From: Acridotheres tristis
Taxonomy: Eukaryota > Chordata > Aves > Passeriformes > Sturnidae
Assembly: GCA_037013685.1 (NCBI GenBank)
Contig: CM072888.1
Coordinates: forward strand, 2,895,034-2,959,033
Direction of reading: 5' to 3'
Length of the DNA stretch: 64,000 nt
In this document: piece after piece, positions 25,701-37,095 of the stretch
How positions within the stretch are numbered: the first letter of the stretch is position 1
Layout: the number at the start of each line of letters is the position of its first letter
Translations under genes and position numbers: made by a program
Notes under the pieces: generated by a model
Database searches by the model: none
What the model was told of the DNA's origin: nothing
Seen by the model: the letters and a program-made list of their open reading frames with translations, nothing else

Positions 25701-26335
25701 AGGTTCCTAGCCTGCAAATTTAATGAATAATCAAGAGGAATTATTATTTCATGCCTAATGCTCCTGCTAGGAAGGTATTTACAGTTCAATTTTTATTTTG
25801 AATGGCTGTACATGTCAAGAGAAAACAATTACTTCATTGTTACACAGAGGCATCACTCACTCAGGTTTTAAAGGAAAAATCATCCAGAAGTAAATACAAG
25901 TAGAAACTCACATCTGGTTCTCTTGTTGCTAATCTGAGGCTCTGAAAATTTGATTTCTGGCCTCCAAAGTGTTTGTATGCAGACTTCCAAGGCCTTTTGT
26001 CACTGTCACCACGGAAAGGAGCTGGAAAGGAACGTGCCTAGTTCAGAGCATGGCAGGGCCAGTAGACCTGAGGGAGCCAAGGAGTGCCCAGAGGATGACA
26101 GCAAAGAGCATCCAGGGCCTGGTGGAAATGAGGGGATTGGGGACTTGGCAGGACCTGGGAATTTCAGCAGATTTCAGGAGCCTGTGCCTTTGATGTGTGG
26201 ATGTGCTCTGTGGAAGTGATGAGAGCCTGAGTGTGTGAGTTATCCTTTAAATAGATGACCTATTCATGGATAGGAGAATTGAGCTGAGCCTGGCTGGGAA
26301 GGCAAAATATGATTCTAATAGAAGCTCACACCGCA

Positions 26336-26381
26336 ATGGGAGACAGGAGATCTATTTCCTTCTCAGTTGCCTGTCTCCCAT
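26336..26381. repeat. Perfect 12-bp inverted repeat (hairpin)
   Basis: ATGGGAGACAGG at 26336-26347 is the exact reverse complement of CCTGTCTCCCAT at 26370-26381, with a 22-base spacer. The stem has seven G:C and five A:T pairs, the most GC-rich perfect stem I noted in the window. It lies at the start of the MIR-like fragment and inside a 137-codon plus frame (26266-26679) whose product is not recognised. The stem could form in RNA or as a cruciform; no function is implied. Confidence 0.8.
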
Positions 26382-26480
26382 AGCCCTGGGTAAACCACTT
26401 AATGGCATTGATGATGTACTGATCCAGCCAGGAAACAGATGTTTCACTTCCCCACTTCACAGAGCATTATGGAGATGGAA
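26338..26480 (+). repeat. MIR-like (Core-SINE) fragment
   Basis: Words in order match MIR as known from amniotes: GGAGATCTATTTCC (MIR 'GGGTTCTATTCC'), CTCAGTTGCC, then CCCTGGGTAAACCACTTAA (MIR 'CCTTGGGCAAGTCACTTAA'), then CACTTCCCCACTTCACAGAG and TTATGGAGATGG (MIR 'CCTCACAGGG...TTGTGAGGATGG'). This spans head, core and part of the tail with many substitutions. The overlapping 137-codon frame (26266-26679) therefore probably runs through a dead SINE and is not called as a gene. Confidence 0.5.
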
Positions 26481-26481
26481 C

Positions 26482-29400
26482 CATCTGATCAGTCAGGGAT
26501 GGTGTGGTGACAAGGGTGACATCAATTCTGGAGATGAAGATGTGTGGGGTGAGGATCCAACGCTGCCGAATCCAAAATACCAGAAGCAGAGGAGATTCAT
26601 CAGTGGTTTCATGTGCTGTTTGTGGCATGCAGACATCTGCAGACTATTTGAAGATGAAATAGTGAATGAATGGCTTTAAGGAAATGAGCTATTTTGTGTT
26701 CTAAAATATCATTAGTCTTGAGGGAGACATTCATTAAAAGCACAGGGGGCATGTGGTGCACGAATGCCCTGCAGAGTCAGTGCCTAAGGGATTAAGCTGT
26801 TCTAGGTTTGCTAAAGCACCACTCACAAAGTAAGAGCCAGAACTGCTTCCAGGTCTGCTGCTGGAATGAAAAGCCCCATCAGTCCTCCAAGACAGATTCT
26901 CTGAGTGCGGGAGAAATTTGCTATTGCAACACAACATATGGCTGTACCTGGCACCATTTCCTCCAAGACATCCCATATGCTTGCAGTCTGGAAGTTGTTT
27001 GCAAAGAGCTTTACTGACTCATCCCAAGTATGTAATCAGCTGGGAATAATAATAAAGAAGTGATCTAAATTTATTACAGGTTAGGTTTTTATTTCTGTGG
27101 ACTGGATATCATCAGATCAAAGTATCATTTGTCTAACAGACGAGGGAGCAGGTATGCTGAGTACCTGGGTGTCACAGCCAGGCAAGTCACAAAATTAATT
27201 ATCTGTCAAATTCTACTTCAGAAATTGTGCTATTTGTTGGGAAAAGTATTAAGCAGATGCAGACGTGTTTTGCATGTTGAAAGGCATTTTGCAGACATTA
27301 CTCAGTTTCTTGAACCTCCCTGATGGACATGTGTTGGTTTTTTACCATCCCTGAGGAGGGGGGAATACAGGAGCAATGAGTTCTTATTTCAACAGTTAGT
27401 GCTAGAATCTGTTGGTGGCAACCTTGGCTTTCTCCCATGATGTGGGAGAAGGAGGGAAACTGTTCTTTCTACACTCTGCGAATTAAGAGTTTAAAAAAAA
27501 AATTAAAAATTACTGGGCCTTTAGAACCTTCTAGAAGCCCAGGGCCGAGACCTTAACACAAAGGCTCTTGGCTTTTCACAGGCACACCAAATTATTTTGA
27601 TCTCTTGAGATTCCAGTGGAACCCTAGTCAGGATCTATGGTGGAATTTTGTAAGGGAATGCTCTCAGAAATTCTGTGTTGTGGGGGTGAATAGATCTAAT
27701 ATTCAGATCAGCTGCAGGCAGTCTGTAGGGTTCTGTGAACACACCATGCATTACGGTGACAAATGATGGAGATAATTATGAAAAAGAGGATTTGGAAAAT
27801 CTGGCTGAGGCTGGAGTATTTTAATATAGCTTAAAAAACACTATATTTTATAAAACAAGCTTGCTCCTAAAACTTCCCTTCCTTCCTGATAATTTGTGAT
27901 GCTGGGGATGAGAAAGGCTTTTGCAGCAGTGGGGTTGGGATGGCTCTGAGCTCCAGCACTCGCTCCCATCCCGACAGCACGGCAGACTTTGGCTCCCATT
28001 CGCTGGAGCTCAGGCAGTGCTGCAGCTCAGGGACAGATATTAATTCAATTACATGAGCAACTTGGGAGCCCATTAGAGGCTGCTGCTTCTGTGCTGTCAG
28101 AATGAGGAAGGTTTTTGCTGGGAATCCAGCATTTTTTAGGTTGCAGATATGAGAACAGTGAAATCACAGCAAAGACTGCAGCGAACGTGCATCTACATAA
28201 TGCTGAAGGTTGCAAGGATAGGCAGCAAAAGTTTTAATCCAAAGCAACCTGAGGAGTCAAGGATTTTCTCTCTCTTATGTGAGTTTAGTGTAGCATGGAC
28301 AAGGAACCCAGGCTGAACCTGGGGTATTTCAAGTGGCCCTTCAAAAGGGACCATATTCAATGCCTAACAGAATGTTCATGGCAGAAAATGATGAGCACTC
28401 AAGAAGGAAATATTTGAATTCATCAGCTCAGGGGCAGGAACATACATTGCTGGTGTGACGTTGGAGAAAGTGTTTATTTTCCTGAATTGAAGCTGATATC
28501 AGTGTATTAGATGCTGGCACCTATCTCAACATGCATGGCTTTAAATGCAGAAAACCACGTGTTCATTGCCATAGTCTTGTTCTTTTTAGTGGCTTCCACC
28601 TACAGTTTTTCTTGCACTGGAACCTGACCATCTGTGTGCTTCTATTGTGTGCAAGATGCAGTAATGTGATGGTGGATTCTGGCTCTAAAGTGAAGAGAAA
28701 GGAATAAACAAGTCTTGCCTAAGGAAGTGCAGAGTACTCATAAAGGCACTTTTATGCAGTTGGAAAAGCAAATTAGGTGATTCGGAGCAAGTTATTAGAA
28801 ATGGGCAAATATGTGACTGTGGATAATGTGGATGTGTTGGAGTAAAAATCTTCTCTTTGGAATAATTGCCTCCTTTGTGGAAGACAGCAAGTAGTCACAG
28901 CTGTCCTCGTGGTGTTCTTGCACTGAAGTTCTTTTGGAGACCAAGAAAATTATGTATCTGCATGACATGATTAGAATTGTGTTCACAAAACATGACATCT
29001 GACCTTACAGAAAAGAAAATCAATGCAGAACAAGTCCTGATTAGATTTTTTTTGCTAACATTGCACTTTTTAAACTCAAATGGATGTGCAAGGTGAAGCA
29101 CAATGTGTAAGCTACAGGCTTATGGTTTTGCTCTGAGAGGATGAATAAATAAAGAATTTGCATTTAATTTTTTCTTGCAAAGTCACATTTTACCTCCCCT
29201 CATGCAAATATATTATATTCATTTTGTTAGTGCTTGGAAGAGCATTTTGGCAAGTTAAATGTCTAGAAGAAAGGTTCAGATCCACATTTGGAAAAGTTCA
29301 TGGATGAGGCAGTAAGTTTTTGTTCTATTCCATGGAAGAGCAGAGTTCACCCTTTCCTCTTTACATACAGAGGTGCTGCTCTACCTTTTGGAAGCAGAAT

Positions 29401-29663
29401 GTGGATGACTTGTTAGTGAACCACATTTAGTTTGCTTGTTTTCCTGTCCAAAACAACAAGTAAATAATTCATTTGCAAATGTTCATTCAGTTTGTTTTAA
29501 AGAACATGGTTTTTTTCCACAAAGGATGTAAGTGATGAACGTATTAAAAATTCAGAACTTCTCAGAAAATTTGTTGCTGGTATCTCAGACCTGCTTAACG
29601 AACTTAAACATTTTTTCTTAATTAAGCCTGTGGATAACTAATTATGCCTCTGAGGGCTGCTCA
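26482..29663. other. Unannotated AT-rich non-coding DNA
   Basis: No gene is supported. Frames of 60-80 codons at 26734-27017, 27129-27323, 27867-28073 and 28795-29101 lack motifs. A small A run lies at 27494-27502. No recognisable transposon and no microsatellite beyond a few units was seen. Confidence 0.65.
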
Positions 29664-29719
29664 GACCATTTTGATTTTAAGTAGTTTCCAGGACCATTTT
29701 GATTTTAAGTAGTTTCTTT
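29664..29719 (+). repeat. Local tandem duplication, period 28
   Basis: A 25-base block starting GACCATTTTGATTTTAAG at 29664-29688 recurs without change at 29692-29716, separated by three bases, so the period is 28 with two copies. Perfect identity in non-coding DNA suggests a recent slippage or repair event, possibly polymorphic. Confidence 0.9.
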
Positions 29720-30307
29720 AACTTGACTGAGATGCAGTGGTTCCTATTTAACTGATCCATGAGCCACTCTTGAGGCACATCCCACCCCTGCAGGTGTCAC
29801 ATGGAGCACTTTAAGTTGTGCTCAGTGAAGCAGCAGGGAAGAGGAAGTGCAGAAATGGCATTCAAGTTCTAATGGCATTATGGCAGAGTGAGGAAATGCT
29901 GGAGCTCACCACTTGAGCCCAGTCAGTCTCTACAAGCAGGATTGTTTCCCTACACCATGATGTATAATTTCCTGTTTGACAAATGTGCAGCTTTTGAGTT
30001 GTATAATTAGGATAGAAATTATAGCCTGGTGCATTTAACTCTTCTAACAGCTTCACATGCCTGTGAAGATGTGCAAGACTGACAAAAAAGAAAAGTGAAA
30101 TGCAGCTATTTGGTGGAAGCAATGAAGTTCCACAAAATGTTCCTTTCAGCTCTTCAGGATGCTGCTGGTGAATGATGTAGCTTCACTCCTTGATCTAGAA
30201 ATGAGAAAGCAAATGTGTAAAACCACCCATTCCCTGCCTGTAATTGATATTCTGTAACCATGTAGTGTAGAATAAGATGTATCTTTGCAGGAGTACTAAT
30301 CGTTGTC

Positions 30308-30333
30308 AATCAGTAATACTAATCAGTAATGAC
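30308..30333 (+). repeat. Short tandem duplication, period 13
   Basis: AATCAGTAATACT is followed at once by AATCAGTAATGAC: two copies with ten identical leading bases. This is a minor local slippage repeat. Confidence 0.75.
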
Positions 30334-31260
30334 TTTCCATAAATCTCCCCAAGACCAATCGGCCCACTCCAGTTTGGGACCTGCTGTAAAAAATTGCCTG
30401 GGCTATCTAATCTCTGTGCTAGGCAGAGCTGAAAATGCTGGCTCAAATTAGTTTGTGATAGAGGCAGATAGCTCCATTTTGACATGCCTGAGCTTAAAAA
30501 GATCTCCTTTAGCAGAAAATTGGGGAAAAGCTTAGTATGTCTTAATCCCAAATTTGAGATTTCATTTTAAAGTTTATAAGGACGATTTCTATATTTATAT
30601 TTAATTTTATCTAAAGCTGCAGGAACTCTATCATTGCAGAGCTGAGCTTTACTCTTCTTTCCCTCTATTATTCTGCTAAGGAGCATCTCAGACTTGACCA
30701 AGAAAAGGAAGTCCAGGGTAGGCAATTCCCATATATCTGCTGGGCTGGTTTTTGTGTTGCCTGAGGACACTGAATGGACAGGGCTCCATCAAGTCATGTG
30801 CTCTGCATCCATCTGTGCCACTGGCATTCTTCCAGCTGGATATGCTCTCTTCAGACAATTTTAAAGTGACAAAACTTTGACATTTTCCTCTGTGAAACTC
30901 TTTTATGCAGTTTTTCCTCATAATGTGCTTACATTTATCTTTAGCCTGCTGTCAGGCCATTGCTGTGGCATATGGCCCTTGTTCCCTTGGCACTTTTTCC
31001 TCTTCTTTTCTCTATATGGTTCAAATCCACCTGAGCAGCAGCCTTATTCTCAGTCTTTATTACCTTTATTAATCCTCTGTGGAAGTCATTAGCTCCAAAG
31101 TGGTATTTGGTTTTTGTCTTATTTGAATCCTTCTAAACCAGGTGATGTCTTTGTAGAACTGAGATGCTGAGAAGAGTATGTGAGAAGAAAATCTGTCAGT
31201 GGCTCTGAAATTAAATGATGACCCTGTGCACAACCCTCACGATTTAAATCTCATGCAGCA

Positions 31261-31300
31261 TTTTGACTATTAATTTTGGGTTTTGACTGTTAATTTTGGT
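31261..31300 (+). repeat. Local tandem duplication, period 20
   Basis: TTTTGACTATTAATTTTGGG is followed directly by TTTTGACTGTTAATTTTGGT: two 20-base copies with two differences. It is a slippage-type duplication like the one at 29664, and no third copy is visible. Confidence 0.9.
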
Positions 31301-34300
31301 TCTTCAAACTGCTTTTAAAGCACCTTCATTTAAACACAGGCATGGTTGGGTTTTCCTGTAATATTTGACTGCATGGCTTTTCAGGGATGCTCCTGGTATT
31401 AAATTATCTCCAGCTAGTGTAGGATGACTATCACTTTGCTTTTAACATCTGTTTTACAGTTCCTGTATAAAATATCTTGCTGCTCCTTGGCTTCTCTCTG
31501 TGAGGATCAAACTCTTGGAGGCTGCCTAATGCTGCACTGCCACCTGATCTGTCCTTACTAGAGCTGATTCCTTTCTTTTCCCTGAGCTGTTTCAAGGAGG
31601 TGTTTATTCCCTGTAAATAAATCTTCTGGATTTTGACTTTATTAAGACTTTTTTTTGTTACTCATTTATGCTAATTTTGCCTTGTAACTTGTTCTTTATC
31701 ACCCTCATAATTCCATCTAGATCATCTCTGAATATCCACTTGTGATTTTAGCACAGGATTTTAAAATAATTTCTTCTGGAGAGGAGCTTCAGTCTGTATT
31801 GTTTTAACTAGAGCAGTAAGGAAAAATTGGAAGTCACTTTGTTGTCCTGTGGTTTAGGTATCCAAAAGGACTTTCCTGTATTCCTTGCCTGCTTCTCCCT
31901 AAATGTTCTACCAAAATAAGCTTCAGCAACTGCCACCTCTATAATACAGTGCTTATGTTACTATTTCCTTTTTCTAAATCAATGCTGTTTACTGGGCTTA
32001 AATGTCAGTGGTTCCTAGTTTCAGAAGAGTAATGTTTCCCTATAAATGAAGGTAATGGACATTTTCTCTCTGCTGCCATTATGACAGCAAGAGTGATTCA
32101 AGTGACACCAAGAAAGAAACCCTAAACATGAGCAATTAACGCTGGATCTCGGGCCCTGCTCTGCTGCAGTGTTCCAAGTCCAAATGAGCAATTGCACAAG
32201 GGAAGCCTAATCTAATACACAGAATGGATTAGTGCCTCAGGCCTGTGGTGCAATTTCACAGCAATGCAATCATAGGTTTTATGACCCTACACTTCATAGT
32301 AAGATTAGGAAAAAACTCTCTTTGTTACTGTCCAGAAATTGAGAAGGGCTGTGAGATGGGAGAGCAGTTTAACCTCCTGTATTTAAGAACCCGGCCCGTG
32401 GAAAACATCACATTTTTGGCAGAAGAATTCTGAATACTCAAAGGTGATTTATTTGTAGTTGGTTTATGGAGAAACTGCAGTTACTGAGAGGGGATTGTTG
32501 TGTAGTGATAGAATAGTGGTGCTGCTGTAGGCACCGTTTTCTGAACCTGTAATAGGGGAAATCTGTGGGTGCAGATAAAATCTTGGTTTAGGAAAGCTGA
32601 CAAGGCAGTAGACCAGCTTTGGTGTTTGGGGCCCTCCATGTGATTTAACAGTGAGCAGATAAACAGTACAGTCTAGAAGTAGATAGGATATTTTAAATGA
32701 TTTATGCTAAACAGAGCACCTGAAAGATTAAGGTGTTTGGGCTCTCTGGATCTGAGTTAGCAAATAGCTCTGAGTTCAGCCAAAGGGAGATGGGATCTGC
32801 AGACACTGGAATGAGCACACAAGCCTGTGGTTATCAAGGGCCAGCAGTTGTGAAAAAAGATTGTGTGCTTTGTAGAGGATAAGATGTGAAAATGGCCGTT
32901 GGTCAACCATTGTATAACCTAACAATGCCTTTTAAAGCTATGCAGTATTTTCTTTTTATAGTTTTCTTCCTCCTGGTAGGTGAAAGGGAATTATCTAAAT
33001 TTATTTCATGTCTCCTAGCAGCTTCCTTATCTGTCCTATGGACTTGCTTTTGAGTTCTGCTAAATCTCCTAAACTCTGAAATCTTTTAGCTCTGATGAAA
33101 TCTGTTTTGCTGGCTGTTTAGGGAAATGGCTTTAGCTGTCGTCCTGCCATAACTCCTGACATCAAACACCATCTGCCTCTTGCTTCCTGAGTGCAGTGGC
33201 TGCCCCGGAGCCGATAGCGAGAGAATGAGAGGCAGTACTGAGGCTCCACCCAGGCAGGGAGCACACTGTGCCTTCCCACAGCAGGAGGAGATGATCCCCA
33301 CGAGGAGGGGGCAAAGCAGGGCAGTGTGTGACAGGCAGGAGTTGAAGGCAGCTCGCTGTGGGTCATGCTCTGGGCACAGAGCTCACCTCCAGCCCCCAGC
33401 AGCTGACTGTGCACAGCACAGGTGCCTCACCTGTGCCTTACCTGCCCAGCTCCACAGCTCAGTGCCAAGAACATGCTGCTCCTCTTGGCCAGAGGCAGCT
33501 GATTCACAGTTGTAAACTTTGCTTCCTTCCTATAGTTTTTGGTATTTGTTTTTTTCCCCCTCCACCTCCTGCTATGTGTAGTTTAAGTGTGGCAAATGTT
33601 GTTAGGCAGGAGAGGACTAAACTCTTCTGCCTCCTGAAAAAGCTGCCAACTGTGCACAAGTTACCCCAAATAGAGATGGAGGCATCCTGCATTGCTGAGA
33701 TTTGTGCAGAAAGAAACAAGGAGTTCCCAGCTGCTGAGGAGCAAAAGGAAAAATCAGCCATCAACCCTGTTAGCTTTATTGCAGGAGAGAGAAATAACCT
33801 TTGGGACTAAATAGCATTTATGCAGGGCTTTTAGTTGAAATTCAATTAGTATTTGTGTTGATTCTCTGCTTGCTGTTAACAGGACTTTAGTGTGTGTGTA
33901 TGATGGAGCTCAGTCACAACATGTTCATGCTGTTTGCAAGACACTCGTGTCCCTCTCCCTGAGAATGCATGAGGGAACAGTCATAGCAGGAAAAAGTCAG
34001 GAGCTGGGACATGGAAAAATCGGTGTGTGCTGCAAAGTGGAGCATCCTGCAATCTGCAAATCATGTTTTGACTAAAGAGTACAAGAAAAGGCTGAGGTGT
34101 GAACAGGAGAACAAGCATGGATATTGTGACAGCTCATACACCATAGTGCTCATAACAAACATTTTTCTTGATAGCTGTGAAATGTTATCCCCGTGGAAAA
34201 ACAGAATATTCAGCTCCTTGGGAAATAAAACTAAAACATCAGTGTGTCTTTTTACATTATTTTACTGGGGATGTGATTTTCACTCTTATTCTGAAGCCAC

Positions 34301-37067
34301 GAGATTACCAGTGTATTAAAGCATCTTGATTACTGTGCCAGTGTAAAGTGGTAGAAATACTGTGAGTTTTTAATAGCCAGTATCAATGCTGAAGTGTTCA
34401 AACTGCACGTGTTGGGGTTAAGTAATGTGATTTGACTTAGTGCTGTTCTTCTAAGGGTTCATACATAAATAATTGATTTTTACTTAAGAATAAGCGTCCT
34501 TTAAAATAAAAAAAAAAATCCAAACCAATAGAGAGTTTGTAGTTGAACTAGAATAGGCAGTTGTAAAAGAGTTTGCTAGCAAAGACTAAACAAAATGGTC
34601 TTCCCCCACACCTATCCTCACTTCTCTTAAGAGCTATGGATTGTAGAAGGGAAGGGAATTTTACTCAATGAATTAAAAAAGAAAATATTTTATAAATCCA
34701 AAGCTTCAGAGAAAGGTACTGCAGTAGTGATTTGCAAAAGCAGGCAGAAGTTAAGCTATATATTTTTACCCTTCTGTCAACACTGTATAAAGTAAGTGAA
34801 GGGGAGAGAGAGAAGGGTGCTGGTGGTGAAGGCTCTCGCCAGGATGCCCTGTTGTGGTTCAGGAGAAAGAAGCAGCTGAAATACCTCTCCCATATCTCCA
34901 AGGATGACTTAAATCACCAGACTGTCTGCTCTCTGATGCCATCTCTTGTTTCTCTGTGTCCTTTTCCGCAGGAAGGGCTCCCAGACACATCCAGAAAAGT
35001 TTTCCCTTTTTTGTTTTTAAGGATTTCATTGAGACTGGAGTGTTTCTTGTGGAGATGAGCTGTTCTCCATGAAGCAGGACCTCGTTCATCAGTTGCTAGC
35101 CCAGTGAAATTAGGCATATGTTGCCAGATAACAGGCTACTCTCCAAATCTGAAGCTGTGCATTTTACAATTTCCTTTTTATTTTGCGTGTTCAGAGAGGC
35201 TTGGAGAAGTTCACCAGAGCAGGGAATTGCTGGCTTTGAGCACTGCTGAACTTTTGAGCATTTGTACACCAGCCAGCAGGGATTGTTCCCTTCGAGTTTC
35301 TCTGTCTACATCAAGTTTATAAGCTTAAGATGTTTGGGCAGCTCTTTTCTCCCAGGAGCTAGTGAAGGATGTGAGGAGTAGCAGAATGTTTGCTGTTGTT
35401 GCTGCATTTGCTTAGGTTTTATTTCACTTCTGGAGGCATCCTCAACCATGGCAAGTAAACCTTAACAAGCAGGCTTTTTGTCTTTGTTTTCTAACTTTTT
35501 ATTTTAAAAGGGAAAGGGTGACACTGCACAATTAAGAAATGATACAGGGGAGAGTTTTAAGCTACTTTTCAAAAGTAATTATGAAATAGGAGTAATCTTC
35601 CCCCTTTGCTCATTCCCTCAACAGCCTCTTACAAATGGGATGTAATTGCAGGGTAGGGTCTGATTTGTCTCGAGCCAGTGCTGCTCTACTCCCTCCTCTG
35701 TTGTCTTCCTTGTCATGCAAGTCTGAGTGCTTTTGGGGAGTTGGAATGTGTTTCTGTGGTGCATTGGAGACAGGCCCAGGTTTTTAAGGTAGTTGGTGGA
35801 AAGGTGACCGTGAGCAGTTTGCTCCATGGCTGTGAAAGATTGGAATGGTTGCCCTGGAAAAATTCTGAGTTCAGCTTTCACATCCAGACAGTTATTTAAT
35901 AAAATACAATGTCTGAATCTCAGCCTGTATCCCTTTAGTGCTCCTGTTTTTTCTCCTCACCGTGATTTGTGAAAAAATGAATCCAGTCCTTTTGCTAATA
36001 ATAAACCTCACTAAGATTTGCAGTTGGACTTCAGATAGAGCACACACTCATCTGTTCTTTGCAGGTTGGGAAAGCTCTCGCCCACCTTCCCACACCTCCC
36101 CAAAATCTGGTTACAGCCCACTTTATGCTCTATCCATATAGAAATTTCTTATATTTTGTCACAGTGGATGTTTACAGCTTGTTAATGAGCTATTAATGTT
36201 CTGCATCTAAGAATAAAGCAGAAACAAAGAAAGGGCTGAGGTAACAACCAGGTCCTTAAATCTGAGCAAACTGAAGAAGGAATTGCTGATGCCCTCAGTC
36301 AGTAACAGCACAGCGTTTTAAACAGACAAACTGTGATTTTGGATGGCTTGAAGGCACCCAGGAAATAAGTTTGTACTCTGAGCATCTTAAAGTGGGGCTG
36401 TTGCCAGTCTTCTACCCCCTTGCCTGCTGGGAGTAAATGCATCATTTTGTAAGAACACGTTAATTTGGTGACAGTCCAGATTTGGGGATGGCGTCAGGAT
36501 GGGGGTGAATCACACAGGAAAACGGGATGGAGGAGCTCAGCATCGAGTTCTGTGACTCAATAGAAAAACTCCCTGAACTAGAAGGAAAGAGTAGCCAGAC
36601 ACTGCATCACTGATGAAAATTAAAATGTGAAAGGATTGGACTGAGTCACTTAACAAGTAAATAAATGGTAAATGAACTGAGTAATTTACTTTGTCTCGGA
36701 TGTAACGCCTCAAAAGAGAGAAGCTCTCCTCAGCTGCAGTGGGTGTGTGGTTCCAGCAGTGGTAGGAAATGCCTTCTTCAGAGGCTGGAGATGGGCAAAG
36801 GAGTAGGACATGAATGTAATGATCTAAGACAGAAGCCACATCTGACAATACTTGAGGTTCCTGATTAATGATTTCCCTGGTATTTAGGTGTCTTATTGCC
36901 GTGTCAATGCTTCCCTAATCAGAAAATCAAAGTACTAAGTGATGAACATTGATGATGCCTGGAGCACTGCTGGTGGTAACCTTGAAAGTGTAATATATGA
37001 AAAGTTCTACTTCAGGCTCTGGTAATTTTAAAAGTAGGGACTGAAAAAGACAGTATGCCTGCAAAAC

Positions 37068-37095
37068 CACGATTTCCCTGGAAAAGGAAATCGTG
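37068..37095. repeat. Inverted repeat, 10-bp stem, 8-base loop
   Basis: CCACGATTTCC at 37067-37077 opposes GGAAATCGTG at 37086-37095, giving ten consecutive Watson-Crick pairs around an 8-base loop. Two further A:T pairs lie beyond one mismatch outward. It falls in AT-rich DNA away from any supported gene. It could be transcribed as a small hairpin, but it is too short to resemble a full microRNA precursor. Confidence 0.75.

Larger units (their letters stand above)
21092..26335. other. Non-coding DNA with two small CpG-bearing GC-rich patches
   Basis: No gene is supported. The patch at 21765-21945 carries about eight CpG, and the one at 22480-22620 has six CpG within about 55 bases near 22563-22617; the surroundings are CpG-poor. 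Both are much shorter than a normal CpG island. The larger frames here (135 codons minus at 22311-22718; 115 codons plus at 22412-22759) overlap each other on this GC-rich patch and are probably products of its composition. A weak candidate exon lies at 22650-22726 and is listed separately. Confidence 0.6.
29720..37067. other. Unannotated non-coding DNA with a GC-richer patch
   Basis: No gene is supported. Between about 33180 and 33500 the sequence is GC-richer but CpG-poor, and frames of 71-150 codons overlap on both strands. The longest, 150 codons plus at 33358-33810, is unrecognised, with a Lys/Glu-rich end. A clear pyrimidine tract ending in CCGCAG (about 34955-34973) looks like a 3' splice site but has no good donor or recognisable exon behind it. 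Smaller frames elsewhere lack motifs. Confidence 0.6.

Noticed and set aside
30660..31800. Decayed CR1 or other LINE suggested by pyrimidine-rich, CR1-like phrases
   Set aside because: I could not match a run of words to any CR1 3' region or reverse-transcriptase motif; resemblance is only in general texture.
33358..33810. 150-codon plus-strand frame as a gene
   Set aside because: Lies mostly in a GC-richer, CpG-poor patch where other long frames overlap on both strands; the peptide is not recognised and no splice partners were found.
34318..34370. Additional copy of the sauropsid-type motif (CCAGTGTAAAGTGG word)
   Set aside because: Only one short word matches; below what I would call even as a low-confidence repeat.
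34950..35055. Exon after the strong pyrimidine-CCGCAG acceptor
   Set aside because: No good donor downstream and the translation soon becomes a Phe/Leu-rich T-tract product.
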